From NCBI GenBank assembly GCA_963662175.1, contig OY759216.1, positions 48,687,087-48,751,086 of the forward strand: a stretch of DNA of 64,000 nt, given 5' to 3'. Under the pieces are notes generated by a model. It made no database searches and was not told where the DNA came from. It saw only the letters and a program-made list of their open reading frames with translations. Position numbers and translations under genes: made by a program. Positions 1-12,900 of the stretch are shown here, in pieces. The first letter of the stretch is position 1. Every line of letters begins with the position of its first letter. The stretch comes from Aradus depressus. Its lineage: Eukaryota > Arthropoda > Insecta > Hemiptera > Aradidae.

Positions 1-3000
1 GAAACAGCTTACAATTTAAATAATAAATAAATCATAATAAAGATAACCTGCTCTCTCGGAATTTGAACCCAGGATTCCCTTACTATTAACGCGCAAAGCA
101 GGCAGTGAGGAGACCCAAAGTTAAAAATATCAGTGATTAATTTTTTTTTTTTTTTTTTTTTTTCAGAGATGTTGCGAATAATTTGATAGATTTTGAAAAT
201 TTCGACAAAACGAAGCCTGTTTGCACCGCTTTGTGTAGCGCACGACGTATTGAATCATGGTCAACGAGTAATTCACAACCTAAAAATAACATAATTAAAC
301 CTTAAGTGATAATTTATATTATTTAATTTTTATGTATTAAAAAAATATATATATTTATAATAGTTGTATAAAATCCAATGTGAACGCAGCTTGTTGCTAT
401 TTAAAAATGACGCACCTAAAGTAGAATTTAGAGACATAGATATTTTGAAGAATAATCAAAGGAACCTGAAAAATATTATTTTTTTCAAATCAATGCCAAG
501 TAGTTCAAAAACTATTCATAAAATCGAATCGAAGTTATTTGAAAATTTCAAAATTCTAGTCTTATGTGAGAAATGTTGGAAAAAATGGTTAACTTTATTC
601 TCATGAAAATACACCACTTATGCAGTAATGGCTGATTATGTATCCTCTTTCAATAATTTTAATACTTTTCCAACTATAGTTAATACTATTCCAAGGAATA
701 AAAGCTTGCAGGTTTTCGAATTGTTCCGCAGACCGCATTGAACTCGGCGGACCTTATCTGGACTCTAAGCAGTAATTTGCCCAACCCTGATCTACACTAT
801 TTGGAACGAAATTAGGCCAATAAGACCCTATACATGATTTCTCTCCAAGCTATACCTCTTCCTCTAGATTTTCTTGTATACAGTAATTTACGTTTTTTAA
901 TCAGAACGTGGGGAATAAATAAAAAAAGTAAGTCAATACAGAGCACTTCCATCTTTATTCTTTACTTATCATCTGAGTTTGAACAAGTTTTTCTTCATTA
1001 GTCTTAATATTATAAGAGAAAAGAAAGACTAGAAACATATATACTAAAAAAAGAAAAATATATTGTTTATTTTAATAATTTGAGATAAAAAAAAATTAAA
1101 CTATGTACTTAAGTTCTCAACTTTAGAATTTACTTGGAACATTTAAAAAAAAGAGTAAAAATATTGAAATTGGCGTATTCACATATTTCTGTTGTTTTGG
1201 ACACTTTTTTTTTACTTTTCAATAAGCAATTTCTTCAAAATGAAATAGACATTATCCACATTAAAATAGTAATAACATTTTATATAGGGGATTAAAATAT
1301 TAATAATTAAAAAAACAGAAATAAAGAAAAATAATAGAGCTGATATAAATAAACACCTTAATAATAACTTTTTCATGGAAATCGGAACTAGTCTTTTAAA
1401 TAAAAATGTTGTACTTACATATTACAATAACAACTTCAGCAGCATTTCGCATTGCGAAAACATGATAACAATGATAAAAAATAATTTATAACACGAAGGC
1501 TACACACTAACGACATCTATATACTATTATATACAATTAAATAATTTAATACCTCTTTTTTCTTTTTTTTCAATGAGTTTTCATTTCAAAACAACCAATG
1601 ACTGAATCTTGAGCTATAGTATTTATATTATTTTATGTACACAACAAAAAGTACAAATATTCAAATTTTTTGAGGAATTTTTTCAAATACAGGCTTATAA
1701 TTTATAAAAAAAAACGAAAAAAGCTCAGGATTATGTGTTTCGGATGGCTATAACTTTCAATATATATTGTATTTTTGGTATAATACACAATAATGTTTCT
1801 TCAATAATCGTTTTCCAAACAATTTCAAAGTTTTGCGTTTTGAGTAATTCAAAAACACAGTTTGTAAATAGTCGTTCTTCTCTCAAAACTGGCAAAGTTT
1901 CAAGATGGGATAAAAATTGGTTCATGCGAATAAAAAAACGTTCTTTTGAAATGTCAGGGGTTGGTATTGACACGAAATTTTATGAAGACTAATTATGATA
2001 ACTGTATTTTCAACCGAAATGCCAAAAAGGAAAAGGGTTTAGAGAGAGCGCGACTTAGGTTGATTATAAATATTCCGAGATAGGTAATTACTCTGCCGGG
2101 GATCCACGGATGACGTTTTTGTCTTTGAGAGACAGGGGTCAGTTACAGCACACACCACATTAGCGGTATTAAATAATTCAAACAATTTTTTTTTTAATTA
2201 ACCAATTTTTATCTTATTTGGAAACTTCATCAGTTGTGAGAGGAGAAGAATGACTACAACATATATTTTTGACAAAAAAAATAAATAAAAAATTACATTT
2301 TTGTGTTATTAAAAAACAAAGTTTTGAAATTAATTGAAAACACGATTATTCAAGAAATGTTATTATAATACATCAAATTAAAGTCCCGTTCAAGACCTGT
2401 ACAGTGAGCCCTCACCAGCTTTCATATCTGAAATATATTTTAAATTATACCCATCTGAAACATGTTCAATTCTGAACTCATTCTCACTAGCTACATACAA
2501 CTTATGCTCAGAAAATCATAAATATCTGAACCTTGGTTGATTTGAAATGGAATAATCCCAATACAAAATAAAAAATATATATTCAGTTACAATACATATG
2601 ATTTTTTTTTACTATATTTTACCTTCATTATAATAGCATCCCACAGCCATCAGAAATGATACAGAAAAGCCATATCTATTGTCCTATGAGTTATGAGATT
2701 TGAATAAAATGTGTTTATGATATTTGTGATCATAATTCTAAAAACATAATATATTTTAATTTCTTTAGTAATTTCGTAAAGTATACATAATTTTTTAAAC
2801 ACAAAAAAATTAAATAGATTTTATGATAAATAAGGATTATACAATATTGAAACATTGGCTACTCATTTATAAGGAATACTTGAAGAATTCTTCTTATAAC
2901 ATAACGTTGAAACACTAACAAGTTTTAAAAATGGCTGAGATTCAGCGTCGACTGTTAAAGGACTTCGTCGAATAAAAGAAAAAAATATTTACAGGAGAGA

Positions 3001-3520
3001 ATGCAAATTCTGAACTTGGCTAAAATAGAAAACAAATGTATATTTTTACTGTTAATGCGTTATTTTCCTTGCTTTTTAGACTTAACGTATTGGTTTCCAA
3101 TACCGAGTCATATGATTGAAAATTATACAATATATCAAAATAATACTATATTATAGTATATTTTTTAATATTTTTTAATTATCTAGGTTTGGTATAGAAG
3201 TATGAGATTCTACTTCTAATGAAATAAGTTAAAACAATTAGTTTCTATAAATGTTTGAGCTGTGAGGTTCTACAAATAAAGTAAATATATATATATATAT
3301 ACATTTTTAAAATTAATAATTGCCATTTCTTACACTGGTCTGTTTCCTTTCTCTGTCCGAATACATTTCTGCGATATGTGTCGATATAGTGGAAAGCTAA
3401 TAAAACGAAGAACTTGTCTAACTTTCATATTGTCTAATTCCACAAACATTTAACATATAAATATAACATATTTTTGTGGACATATAAAAGTTAAACCAGT
3501 TTTTTGTTTTTATTTATGTT
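1..3520. other. AT-rich region downstream of the ABCH gene; no gene seen
   Basis: I see no supported gene here. Short open frames exist on both strands (for example 364-606 on plus and 1731-1992 on both strands), but they are AT-driven, resemble no family I know and have no splice context. A poly-T run lies at 140-163 and an (AT)n microsatellite at about 3284-3302. A piece near 2095-2115 resembles the SINE-B body (CCGGGGATCCACGGATGACG), but is too short to call firmly. Confidence 0.5.
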
Positions 3521-3521
3521 T

Positions 3522-3527
3522 TTTATT
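3522..3527 (-). terminator. candidate polyadenylation signal of the ABCH gene
   Basis: The minus strand reads AATAAA here, about 130 bases beyond the TAA stop of the ABCH gene. Distance and orientation suit a short 3' UTR. AATAAA is frequent by chance in DNA this AT-rich, so transcript data would be needed to be sure. Confidence 0.4.
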
Positions 3528-3658
3528 GCGCTGTACAATGTAACTAAAAGTTAAAAATTATTATTATAAAAGTACCTCCCTGAACAATTATAGTCTATGA
3601 GACCATATTTTTAGACAAGACACAAAATCACAATTCAAATTAACTCAAAAGAAAGCGT

Positions 3659-3888
3659 TTAGAGTACTGTGCGTAATCCATTTTTGAGTCTTACCATACC
3701 ATAAGTAAAGAGACTGAAGAAGAGTATCCAGCCAATGATGGAGATAAAACCTGCATAGACGACGGGATGTGTAATGTCCCAAGCTCGGGTGGTGATAGAA
3801 CGGAACGCCTCTGTGGTTAGGGTGAGCGGCAAGAACCATCCGATGGAACGGAGTAGGTAGTGCATTCCTTGGAACGGCCAAATCATAC
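3659..3888 (-). CDS. ABCH transporter exon 15 (C-terminus, stop)
   Basis: This exon follows acceptor CTCCTAG and completes a Gly codon split with exon 14. It encodes residues 604-678, starting MIWPFQGM and ending in KNGLRTVL before TAA. It includes the re-entrant WPFQGM region, the FLPLT motif and the last membrane helix (about 645-666). An internal GGTAAG could act as a donor, but the open frame reaches a stop at a length suited to the family, so I take this as the last coding exon. Confidence 0.9.
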
Positions 3889-6800
3889 CTAGGAGCAAAC
3901 AGAAAATATCTTTACTATAATTCAGTTTAAATACAAAACAAAATATGTATAATATTTGTAAAAACAGAACAGTTCTCTCTTCAGCAACTGGGATTTATCA
4001 GGGATTTTTAAAGTCAAAAAAACGCCAGGGAAAATTTAAAAACATTTATTTTGTAAGAAAAAAGTATTTCTAGCAAAAATAAATTAAGCTATTCTTTAAT
4101 TTTGTCCCAATACGTCGAGCCTTCGAGGGTATATTGTTGGGGGCAAGGGCGGGCATTTATAGGAGGAGATGGGGGGGGGGGGGGGGAGAAGGGCTTCTGC
4201 GGTCGCTAAGGGTATCACGTTTGCCCTTTATTCGCTTTTAACGGTAACATATAAATAAAAGACATTATACACACGAGTGTCCTCCAAGAGTTGGATCGCC
4301 GAGGGCAAGAAACAAATAAGGGCGCAATTACTAAGGCCGTTTTTCCTACGATCAATGCCAGGTCAAAGGCCAAGTGGATCCTCCCGGACCACTGGATGAC
4401 CCAAATCCTCACAGAACACAGACATTTTGCGGCAAAATTACACTTCTTTAAAAGATGTCAGTCACTGAGATCCCCATACTGCCCTGAACTCGAAGAAGAT
4501 ACCCAACACATATTAAGAATATGTACACAATACGCGGCTGCACGGATGCAGAGAGGAGTCAAAAACTATGAGCCCGAATTAGCCGTATTAGGCGACGAAG
4601 CGCAGTGGCTTCTGAAGAAACAACGACAAAAGCCGTGACAAAAAACAACACAAAGAAGAAAGGTCAAGGAGGAAATAAAATGAATAAATAGTCCTAATAA
4701 TACAAATTAAAAAAATAATAAACATTGAAAGATTACACTTTCATGCGCATAAAAAAAGGCAATGACCGAAATAGTCAGACAAAAAAATAATAAAAAAAGT
4801 AATAATGTCTTAAGTTGACACAAGATGAGTCTGAGATATATCAATTAATGTTTTGTACTCAAAATGTTTATATTCAATGTACCAAATAATAAATTAGTTA
4901 TTTTATTAATTTGGTGCAACAGAGTGAAAATGAAAAATGTAATCAGGGAGATATCAGGTAATTTAAAAGTGAAGATTTGCTGTACACCCCCTTTATATTA
5001 AATATAAATGACTTTACAATGACTCCTGGAAACCTCGCCATCCCTCATCACATTACATTGCTGAAACCAGTAGAAGCAAAGGGAAGTAAACTATCTTTTG
5101 TCTTTTTACTTTTATTCGCCTCAAAAGTTCAGTATCATGTCATACTTAGGTGATACACACTGGTAAGTATAAGCCCACCGGCAATCTTGCTAAACAAGAA
5201 TGCTGCATGTGTTGTTAAAGCATTTTATAAGTAATGATCATGTCATACTTAGGTGATACACACTGGTAAGTATAAGCCCACCGGCAATCTTGCTAAACAA
5301 GAATGCTGCATGTGTTGTTAAAGCATTTTATAAGTAATGATCATGTCATACTTAGGTGATACACACTGGTAAGTATAAGCCCACCGGCAATCTTGCTAAA
5401 CAAGAATGCTGCATGTGTTGTTAAAGCATTTTATAAGTAATGATCATGTCATACTTAGGTGATACACACTGGTAAGTATAAGCCCACCGGCAATCTTGCT
5501 AAACAAGAATGCTGCATGTGTTGTTAAAGCATTTTATAAGTAATGATCATGTCATAAGGAGAAATGCCATAACAACACAACTCTGCGGAGAGATTAATTT
5601 AAAATGATTTCAGGAAGTTTTTGAGCATAAAAATACCTATCCTTTGATATTCCACCAGATTATTCTAAAAATAACGTCGGCATTCTTCATTTTCAATCGT
5701 CAACTTTATATTTATTTGTCACAATGTAATGCGGTGAAGCTAATAATATTTTTCGTTCATTAGTTCAAAAGTCCTTTACAATAGAACTACGAATGTGCAT
5801 AAAACAGAAGAATATGTATCATTGTTTTTCAACTTATTTTTTAATTACTAATTTTAAGGAATTTTGGAGGAAGCAGTTTTTGTTTATTCGTCTCTATACC
5901 TATTCATTTCATTTTATTAATATAATTATTTCTTTTAAATTATTACTATTTGTCAATTTATTCTAAATCTATTTGGCTTCTACTCAGAATATATGTTTTC
6001 ATTTTATTTTAATTTTTTCTATTTAATTTATAAAGGCTAACTGAACTGCTTCCAATAAGATTATTCTGTTTCTTAGAAGGAATAAACAATTTATAATTAT
6101 TATTTATTTACAGAGGAATATACATAATTGAGGTGTGTATTTGCAAAACTGACATTCTCCACAATGAATCAAAATGATAAAAATGAATTCTTATTCTTGT
6201 GACATCTCTTGAATGCTTTTATACACTTTCTTTCGGGAGAGTTGTGCAGTTTGATATTATGTGTACAAAGATGCAAAGGTATAAAAAGATGCAGGAATTC
6301 CTTCACAAAAGGGAAAACGTCGAAAGAACTTTTTGTTTTACCATTTGATCAAGAACAGTTCTGCGATTACTCGTCTGCATATGATAATATTTCGCTACGA
6401 TTATTGTATTGATTAACTTACCACTGAGCATAGCCAACGGGAAGAAGCTGCCGAGTCCCATGTATGTGGCCGCCTGATCTGTGTCACAAATCACCGACAC
6501 CAAAATACCTGAAGGCAATAAACATATATATCATAAGTGATGTCTGAGTATGAATACAAAAATTATGGTTTGCCTTAACAGGACTGGCATTACAGGGTAA
6601 GAAGTGTTGGCATCAGCGGTTTTCATTGTTTCATTGTGCAGCGAATTTCTGACTGTGACTTTCTTAAAAACAGTTTAATATTAATTTGTGATGGTGGGTG
6701 ATAAAATGAAAAAAAAACGTTTTTTTCTTTGTTTTTTTTTTTTTTTTTAATTCATTGCCTTGTGTTAATTTAAACACTACTTTGAAATATTTCCTATAAA

Positions 6801-9800
6801 AATGTATTGTAACTTTTGTCTTATTGGTCCTATCTCATAACTGAAGACATTTCGATGGTTGGAAATTTAATTTTTCGTGCAGACAACGTTTTCGATAGTA
6901 TTAACCGTTTTCACATAAATCATGCTAACGTTTAAAAAAATGGGATTCGAGATGCCATTTTAAGACTACATTCCTCCTTTATCTCATAAGCCAATTTTAC
7001 TTTATCGGGTAAAATGTGCCTTTCTTTATTATTATCACTATTATTTCAAGATTAAGTCATAAATATAAGGCAATTTTATTTTGTAAAATATAATGATGCT
7101 CGGATGTAAAGTTGTCTCAATTTTCCTCTGATTTCTCCTGCTAGAATCGTTTCTGAGTTCTATGAGTGCCATTACATCACATCAAATACACACACACATT
7201 GCATAAATGTGTTAAGGGAACGATTTCGGATTTCCGCACGAATACAATACTAAATATATAAAAAGGTAAACATTTTGAAACAGTAAATATGAGTTAAATT
7301 ACCGTAGCACATGCCACTGAAGCCCACGAGGAAGAGGAGTGTAAGAGCGAGGACGAGACTGCCGTTGATAACATTATCAAATATGACAAATAGAACGACC
7401 ATCATGAAGAGTGTCTGTACCGCCAAGATGGAGAAGGCAACCACAGAGTGAGCCAGCAGCGTTTCTGGATGCGTCATTCCTAACATATTAAAAATAAATA
7501 AATAATTAGATCATTAAATAAATAAAACAAACTTTTTTTTGAAATATTGTCTATTTAATAACAGTAAATAAAATGTATACATAAATTACCGACTTCGGCA
7601 TTACACCATCGTAAGGTTTTTTTTATCTGAGAGGTGAGAAAACCCTTGAGCACGCCGTCCTTCGGATAAGACGTAAAGTGATACGTCCCGAGCCTGTACG
7701 ATGTCAAATACTCGTTAAAGACACCTACCCTAGATGAATTTTAGGGTAGGAAAAATTTAGGACTCTCATAGCAGAGTCAGCCTCATGTCTACCAAAGCGA
7801 CGAAAGAGCACTCTGATAGTAGGCGAAATGACATGCTAGTTAAAAGCCCGGGCTTGAGGCTCAATAACTAACATCCAACATATAAGTGGTTTTAATTTAT
7901 TTCGTAAAATTCGATAAAATACAAGTAGTATTTTCATTGGTCATGCCGAGCTATACAGCCTATTGTCAAAATGTAGGCGAGTTATGAATGAAAAGTTTTT
8001 TAATGAAAAAAATGTACTGAGACATTGATATAGAAAAATGGTTGGAGGATATAAAAGTACTATTAATAGAGTATTTTTATTTTAGTAGGAGATAACGACA
8101 TCCTCACTTCATCCTAGGTACATATTTTTGTTTATTTTCTTATCAACTATTATTTATGTTTTCAATGCCATGTATCAATGACAGTCGCAAGGCCTTCTAC
8201 AGATCAAAGTTGTTTTCAAAGAAATTTAATATCTTTCTCAAATGTAAATGTAGGAATGTTTTTACACAGAATAAAGTATGGTTCTTCAAAGTTAATTTTT
8301 TTTTTTCAATCGTATAGTGCCATGGTATGGCAAATAATTTAGTAAAAATTTATGTATAAAAATAAATCCAAATATAAAATTCAGAAATGAAAATGAAAAG
8401 ACGTAAGATACTTAGGACTCTACCTTGAAAGAAGACCAACCTGGAACATGTTACGCAGACTCGACAGAAAATGAAACGACGATTTGGACTGATCAAAAGA
8501 CTACTAGACAAGCGTTCTCAACTTCGCCTCAACCATAAACAGGGAGTCTACAAGGCCATTGTCAGACCTGTCTGGACGTATGGTGTTCAGCTCTGCTCTG
8601 AGGTACAATTACTCAATGCCCATTCTACGTATCAAACTTAACATTACATCATGACCTAAACCCATTCTTATACGAAGTAACACAAGAGCTGTATACAAAT
8701 CTGCACAAGTTCAAGCCACATCCGAATACACTGGTGGAAGCAATGTCGGTCCGGTCCTTGCCGGGGAACCCTTCTCGGCGACTAAATCGACGTTGGCTGC
8801 GTGACCTCCTGCCTGAGGAGGCGGAGTGCTGACCAGCCGCTTCATCACGAGACTCAAGTGATGTGTTTTTCTTTTTATCTGTTCATATTTCCTTATTGCG
8901 ATGTATATTAACAGTCGGAAATTTCAAAATAAATATGGAAAAAATAAATAAATTATGAAAATTAATATTACCTGAAATAAGTGATCTTTCTAATAGTCCT
9001 TCTCGCTTCTCCATGATTATAGCTCCGACAGTAAACATCATTGGAAGATAAAATTCAAACCTAAAAATAATAATAAATTAAATATAGGTCAGTGTGCAAA
9101 CATATAAAATACAATATATAACAGTAAAAATTGGAGAGCGCTGGTAACTCAGAGATAGCTTGCTTCTACATTGAGAGAACACCGCGAGTACGAAAACCGG
9201 CCAAGGTTTTTTAACTGAAAGATGAAAAACACCGTCCTTCGGATGAGACGTTAAGTGATGGTCTCGAGTCTGTACGATGTTAGGTACTCGTTAAAGCCCC
9301 TACCCTAGATGAATAAAAATTTAGGATAGGCAACATTTAGGACTCCCACAGTAGAGTCGGGCTCATGTCCACCAGTGACGAAAGAGCGCTCTAGTAGTAG
9401 GCAATATGACCTCGAAGTTTAAGCCCGGGCATGAGTCATAATAACTAACTATAATAATAAGGGAAGACGGTGACGGCGGATCGACTCAAGCCCACATTTC
9501 ACCAGACCAAGACATAACTAATTCTAAAACGATGCCCTTATTACGCTGTATTGACACTTCTTTTATGTTTGTTGTGTTATGTTTTTTACAAATTTTAAAT
9601 AGCATTTCTTGTTTGTTCTTCATTTTTTATTCATTTACGAAAAAAGATGTTTACTGTTCCAAGAATAAATAGTATTAAAAAAATAATTAAAAAAAAAATG
9701 TACAACTAAGACAGATGGGAGCCCGGGTGGCCGTGCGGGCTAAAGTGTAGGGCTTTGGTCGCATGGTCTCACCATGGTTTGCGGGTTCGAATCCCGCCCG

Positions 9801-9904
9801 GGACTGAGTTTTATTTCATAGATAGAACTCCCTCCCGGGGCCATGGATGTCGTAAATTATTAGATAACACAGAATGACATGGCTAATATGCATCGAACAT
9901 AAGT

Positions 9905-9937
<33 letters not shown>

Positions 9938-12900
9938 AAGATGAAAAGGAGTGTTTTGTTTTCAGTTTCAGACAGTAAAAAAAATAAAATAAAATAAAAC
10001 TTCAAGGCTATGTCACCTTAATGCCTAAACTATTTTGCAAACATCAACTCAAAAAAATACATATAATTTGAAGTTCAAGTGGAGTTATGGCTCGTCGACG
10101 TGAATGGTAGTCATATTCTGCATATTCGCAAATTAAATTGATTAGACAACTATTATTTCTTATCCGGTTAATAGTTAATAAATAGCAATATACAAAAACA
10201 ACAAATTCCCTAGTCTTATTTATTTAAACACCATGGCAACCAAGTTGTTCCGTGCGTTCTAAATTGTTATGATTTTCAAATAAGAAATTGTTTTTTTCTT
10301 TACGTCTGCCTCATTTCGAACAGACCAAGTAAGTCACCAACACTCACAAGAATAAAATGAAAATTTTTAATTTAAAAAAACTTACAATTGAAGAATAGCA
10401 GGGACAGCGAAATCAGAAAAGCTGGGATAAATTGAACCATATACAGCTTTCTGGAACTGAAACAAGAAGATAGGTAGATAAATCCTTGAGAAACTTCATT
10501 CTTCCATATACATGAGCCTTGTTTTCAAATTTTCCCAGATTTTTTTAAGTTATCATATAATTTCTTAGGTCGAGTTGAGTGGAAGGGGAAAGGGAGAGTG
10601 GTGGGGGAGAGCTAGGACAAAAAAAAAACCTCCCGCACCAACGTAGAAATAGGGATGGGTAAATAATGACATTGTGTTCCTTTAAAACGGTCTATAGAGA
10701 CTGTTTACTGTATAGACAGTAATTCAGACTAATGCACGCTAAAAACAAATATCACAAAATGATATATAGCTAGCATAGTATAATGATTTATAGTGTCGAC
10801 AGTATTTTTTCAATGTAGAAGGAAATCGAGGTTCTGTCGTGTAAAAGAAAATGTAAAATTTGGCCAACGTTTCGAAAACTATTTATTTTCTTCTTCAGGG
10901 CCTTATAATGACTTGAGTGGATGTGTGTGGTGAAGGTGATGTGAGTTTGTGTCCAGTGTAGCGAGTATATATACCGTGAGTATATACCTTCTTAACCTCA
11001 CTACACTGGACACAAACTCATAACACCTTCACCACACACATCCAATCAAGTCATTATAAGGCCCTGAAGAAGAAAATAAATAGTTTTCGAAACGTTGGCC
11101 AAATTTTGCATTTTCTTTTACACGACAGAACCTCGATTTCCTTCTACACTAGCATTGTATGTTTTAAACTTTTTTTTAAATCTTAATTTCAAGGTCACCA
11201 TTGATATGTTTAAGTTACTTGATCATGTCACCAAAATGGTATAAGTGATTTGCCACTAGATCTCAGCACTGGCTAGGATTTCACTTGTACAACTTTTTCC
11301 CTGAACAGAACTATCATTTTTGTACCCGATTATGCACTTGAAGAAAAATTTTCAAAAATGTCACCTGAACCATTTTGTATCTAACCTCGTCTAATATGAA
11401 TACTTACTGCTATAGGTATTCTAGAGGCTTGGACTGGCCATTCACATTGGGCGTACAGTTTCTCTAAAAACTCCATATAGGCAAAGTACATGTCTCTCCG
11501 CAATAAGTTTCCTATGTATTGATCTGAAACAAATTTTATTCTTATATTCATAGTTCTCATTAAGAAGTAGAAATATATTAAATTTATGTTTAATTTACAC
11601 TGAAATAAATGCCAAAAATGGTGGCAATTTATCAAAAACGATAAAAATATAATTTCGGAGTTGAATGTGATAGGCAGGAGTTGCTAAGAGCAACCGACAA
11701 CATCGCAACCCCACCCCACATTCGAAGGGTCCGAGGGACATGATTCACCGGTAGTCACTGTGACAAGTTCCCTGAAGCCGCGTACGATTCATGCTAGGAT
11801 TACATCCTATATAAGTAATGAGAACTCACTAGACATGTCCATCCATACATCCACTTCGCTGTTGCCGAGAGCCTCATCACTGGCATGCGTGTTCATAGCT
11901 ATCCTTTCCATCAGTGACTCTGTATAGTTGGAAGAGACATGCATGTAGCCCCAAATGTAGTTCGTGTGTACAGCCTTCCGTGCAGTCTCCACGTCATCGT
12001 ACACTATCTAAAGACAAAAAGGAAACAATTAATATACATACAACAGAGAGTGATCTGTGTATATTAAAAACTATATATAAAACATTTGACCCACAATAAT
12101 TATTATAATTATTAACTTTATGATCTAACTATAATACAATCAGATTATAACTAAGATCTCATTATAAAGTATATTCACTCCCCAGATGTATGAAGTATGG
12201 GGGAAGTGATGTAATCGGTCAAAAATTCGATGCGATAAAAAATCTGTCTGTGAACTCCATAACTCCCGATAGAATGAATATATCAACACGAAATTTTATA
12301 TGTATGCCCTAAACCCGCTAAAGACAACACCTCTTGTTTTTCAGCCAAATCGACAAAAGGAAAGAGGGGGAGTAGAGGGGGAAGCTTAACATAAAAACTC
12401 TAATAACTACCGATAAAATGAATGTATCGACACCAAATTTTATATGTGTGATCAAACCGCCGTAAGAACAACACCTATCAATTTTCAGCCAAATCGGTCA
12501 AAGGAGAGGGGGATTAGGAAGAGGCTTAACTCAAATACTCTAATAACTGTCGTTGAAATGAATATACCAACACAAAATTTCATTTGTGAATTCGAAATCC
12601 AATAAGGACGACACTTGTTAAATTTCAGAAGAAAAGGGGGAGGATTACAGGGAGGGCTCAACCCAAAAATTCCAATAACTGCCCATGTAATCAATGTATC
12701 GGCATGAACTTTCATATTGGAAGTCAAAACGCAATGAGGACATGACCTGTCAAATTTCAGGTGTATCGGCTGAAAGGAAGGGATGGTTCAGGGGAGGGGG
12801 CTCTCTACTCAAAATTTAGTTTAAGGATTAAGAAGCCCCTGTGTAAGTTAACTGTTGAATATTAGCGCAAACGGTCGACTGGTTTTGAAGGGGGAGCGAA

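Noticed and set aside
1731..1992. overlapping frames on both strands as a host exon
   Set aside because: No splice sites in phase with a neighbour, no recognised domain; AT-rich chance frames are common here.
5134..5556. CRISPR array
   Set aside because: Units are directly adjacent 103-bp repeats without variable spacers, in a eukaryotic intron.
9716..9805. functional tRNA gene (Ser/Leu-like)
   Set aside because: A and B boxes are present, but a SINE body, poly-A tail and target-site duplication show it is SINE-B.
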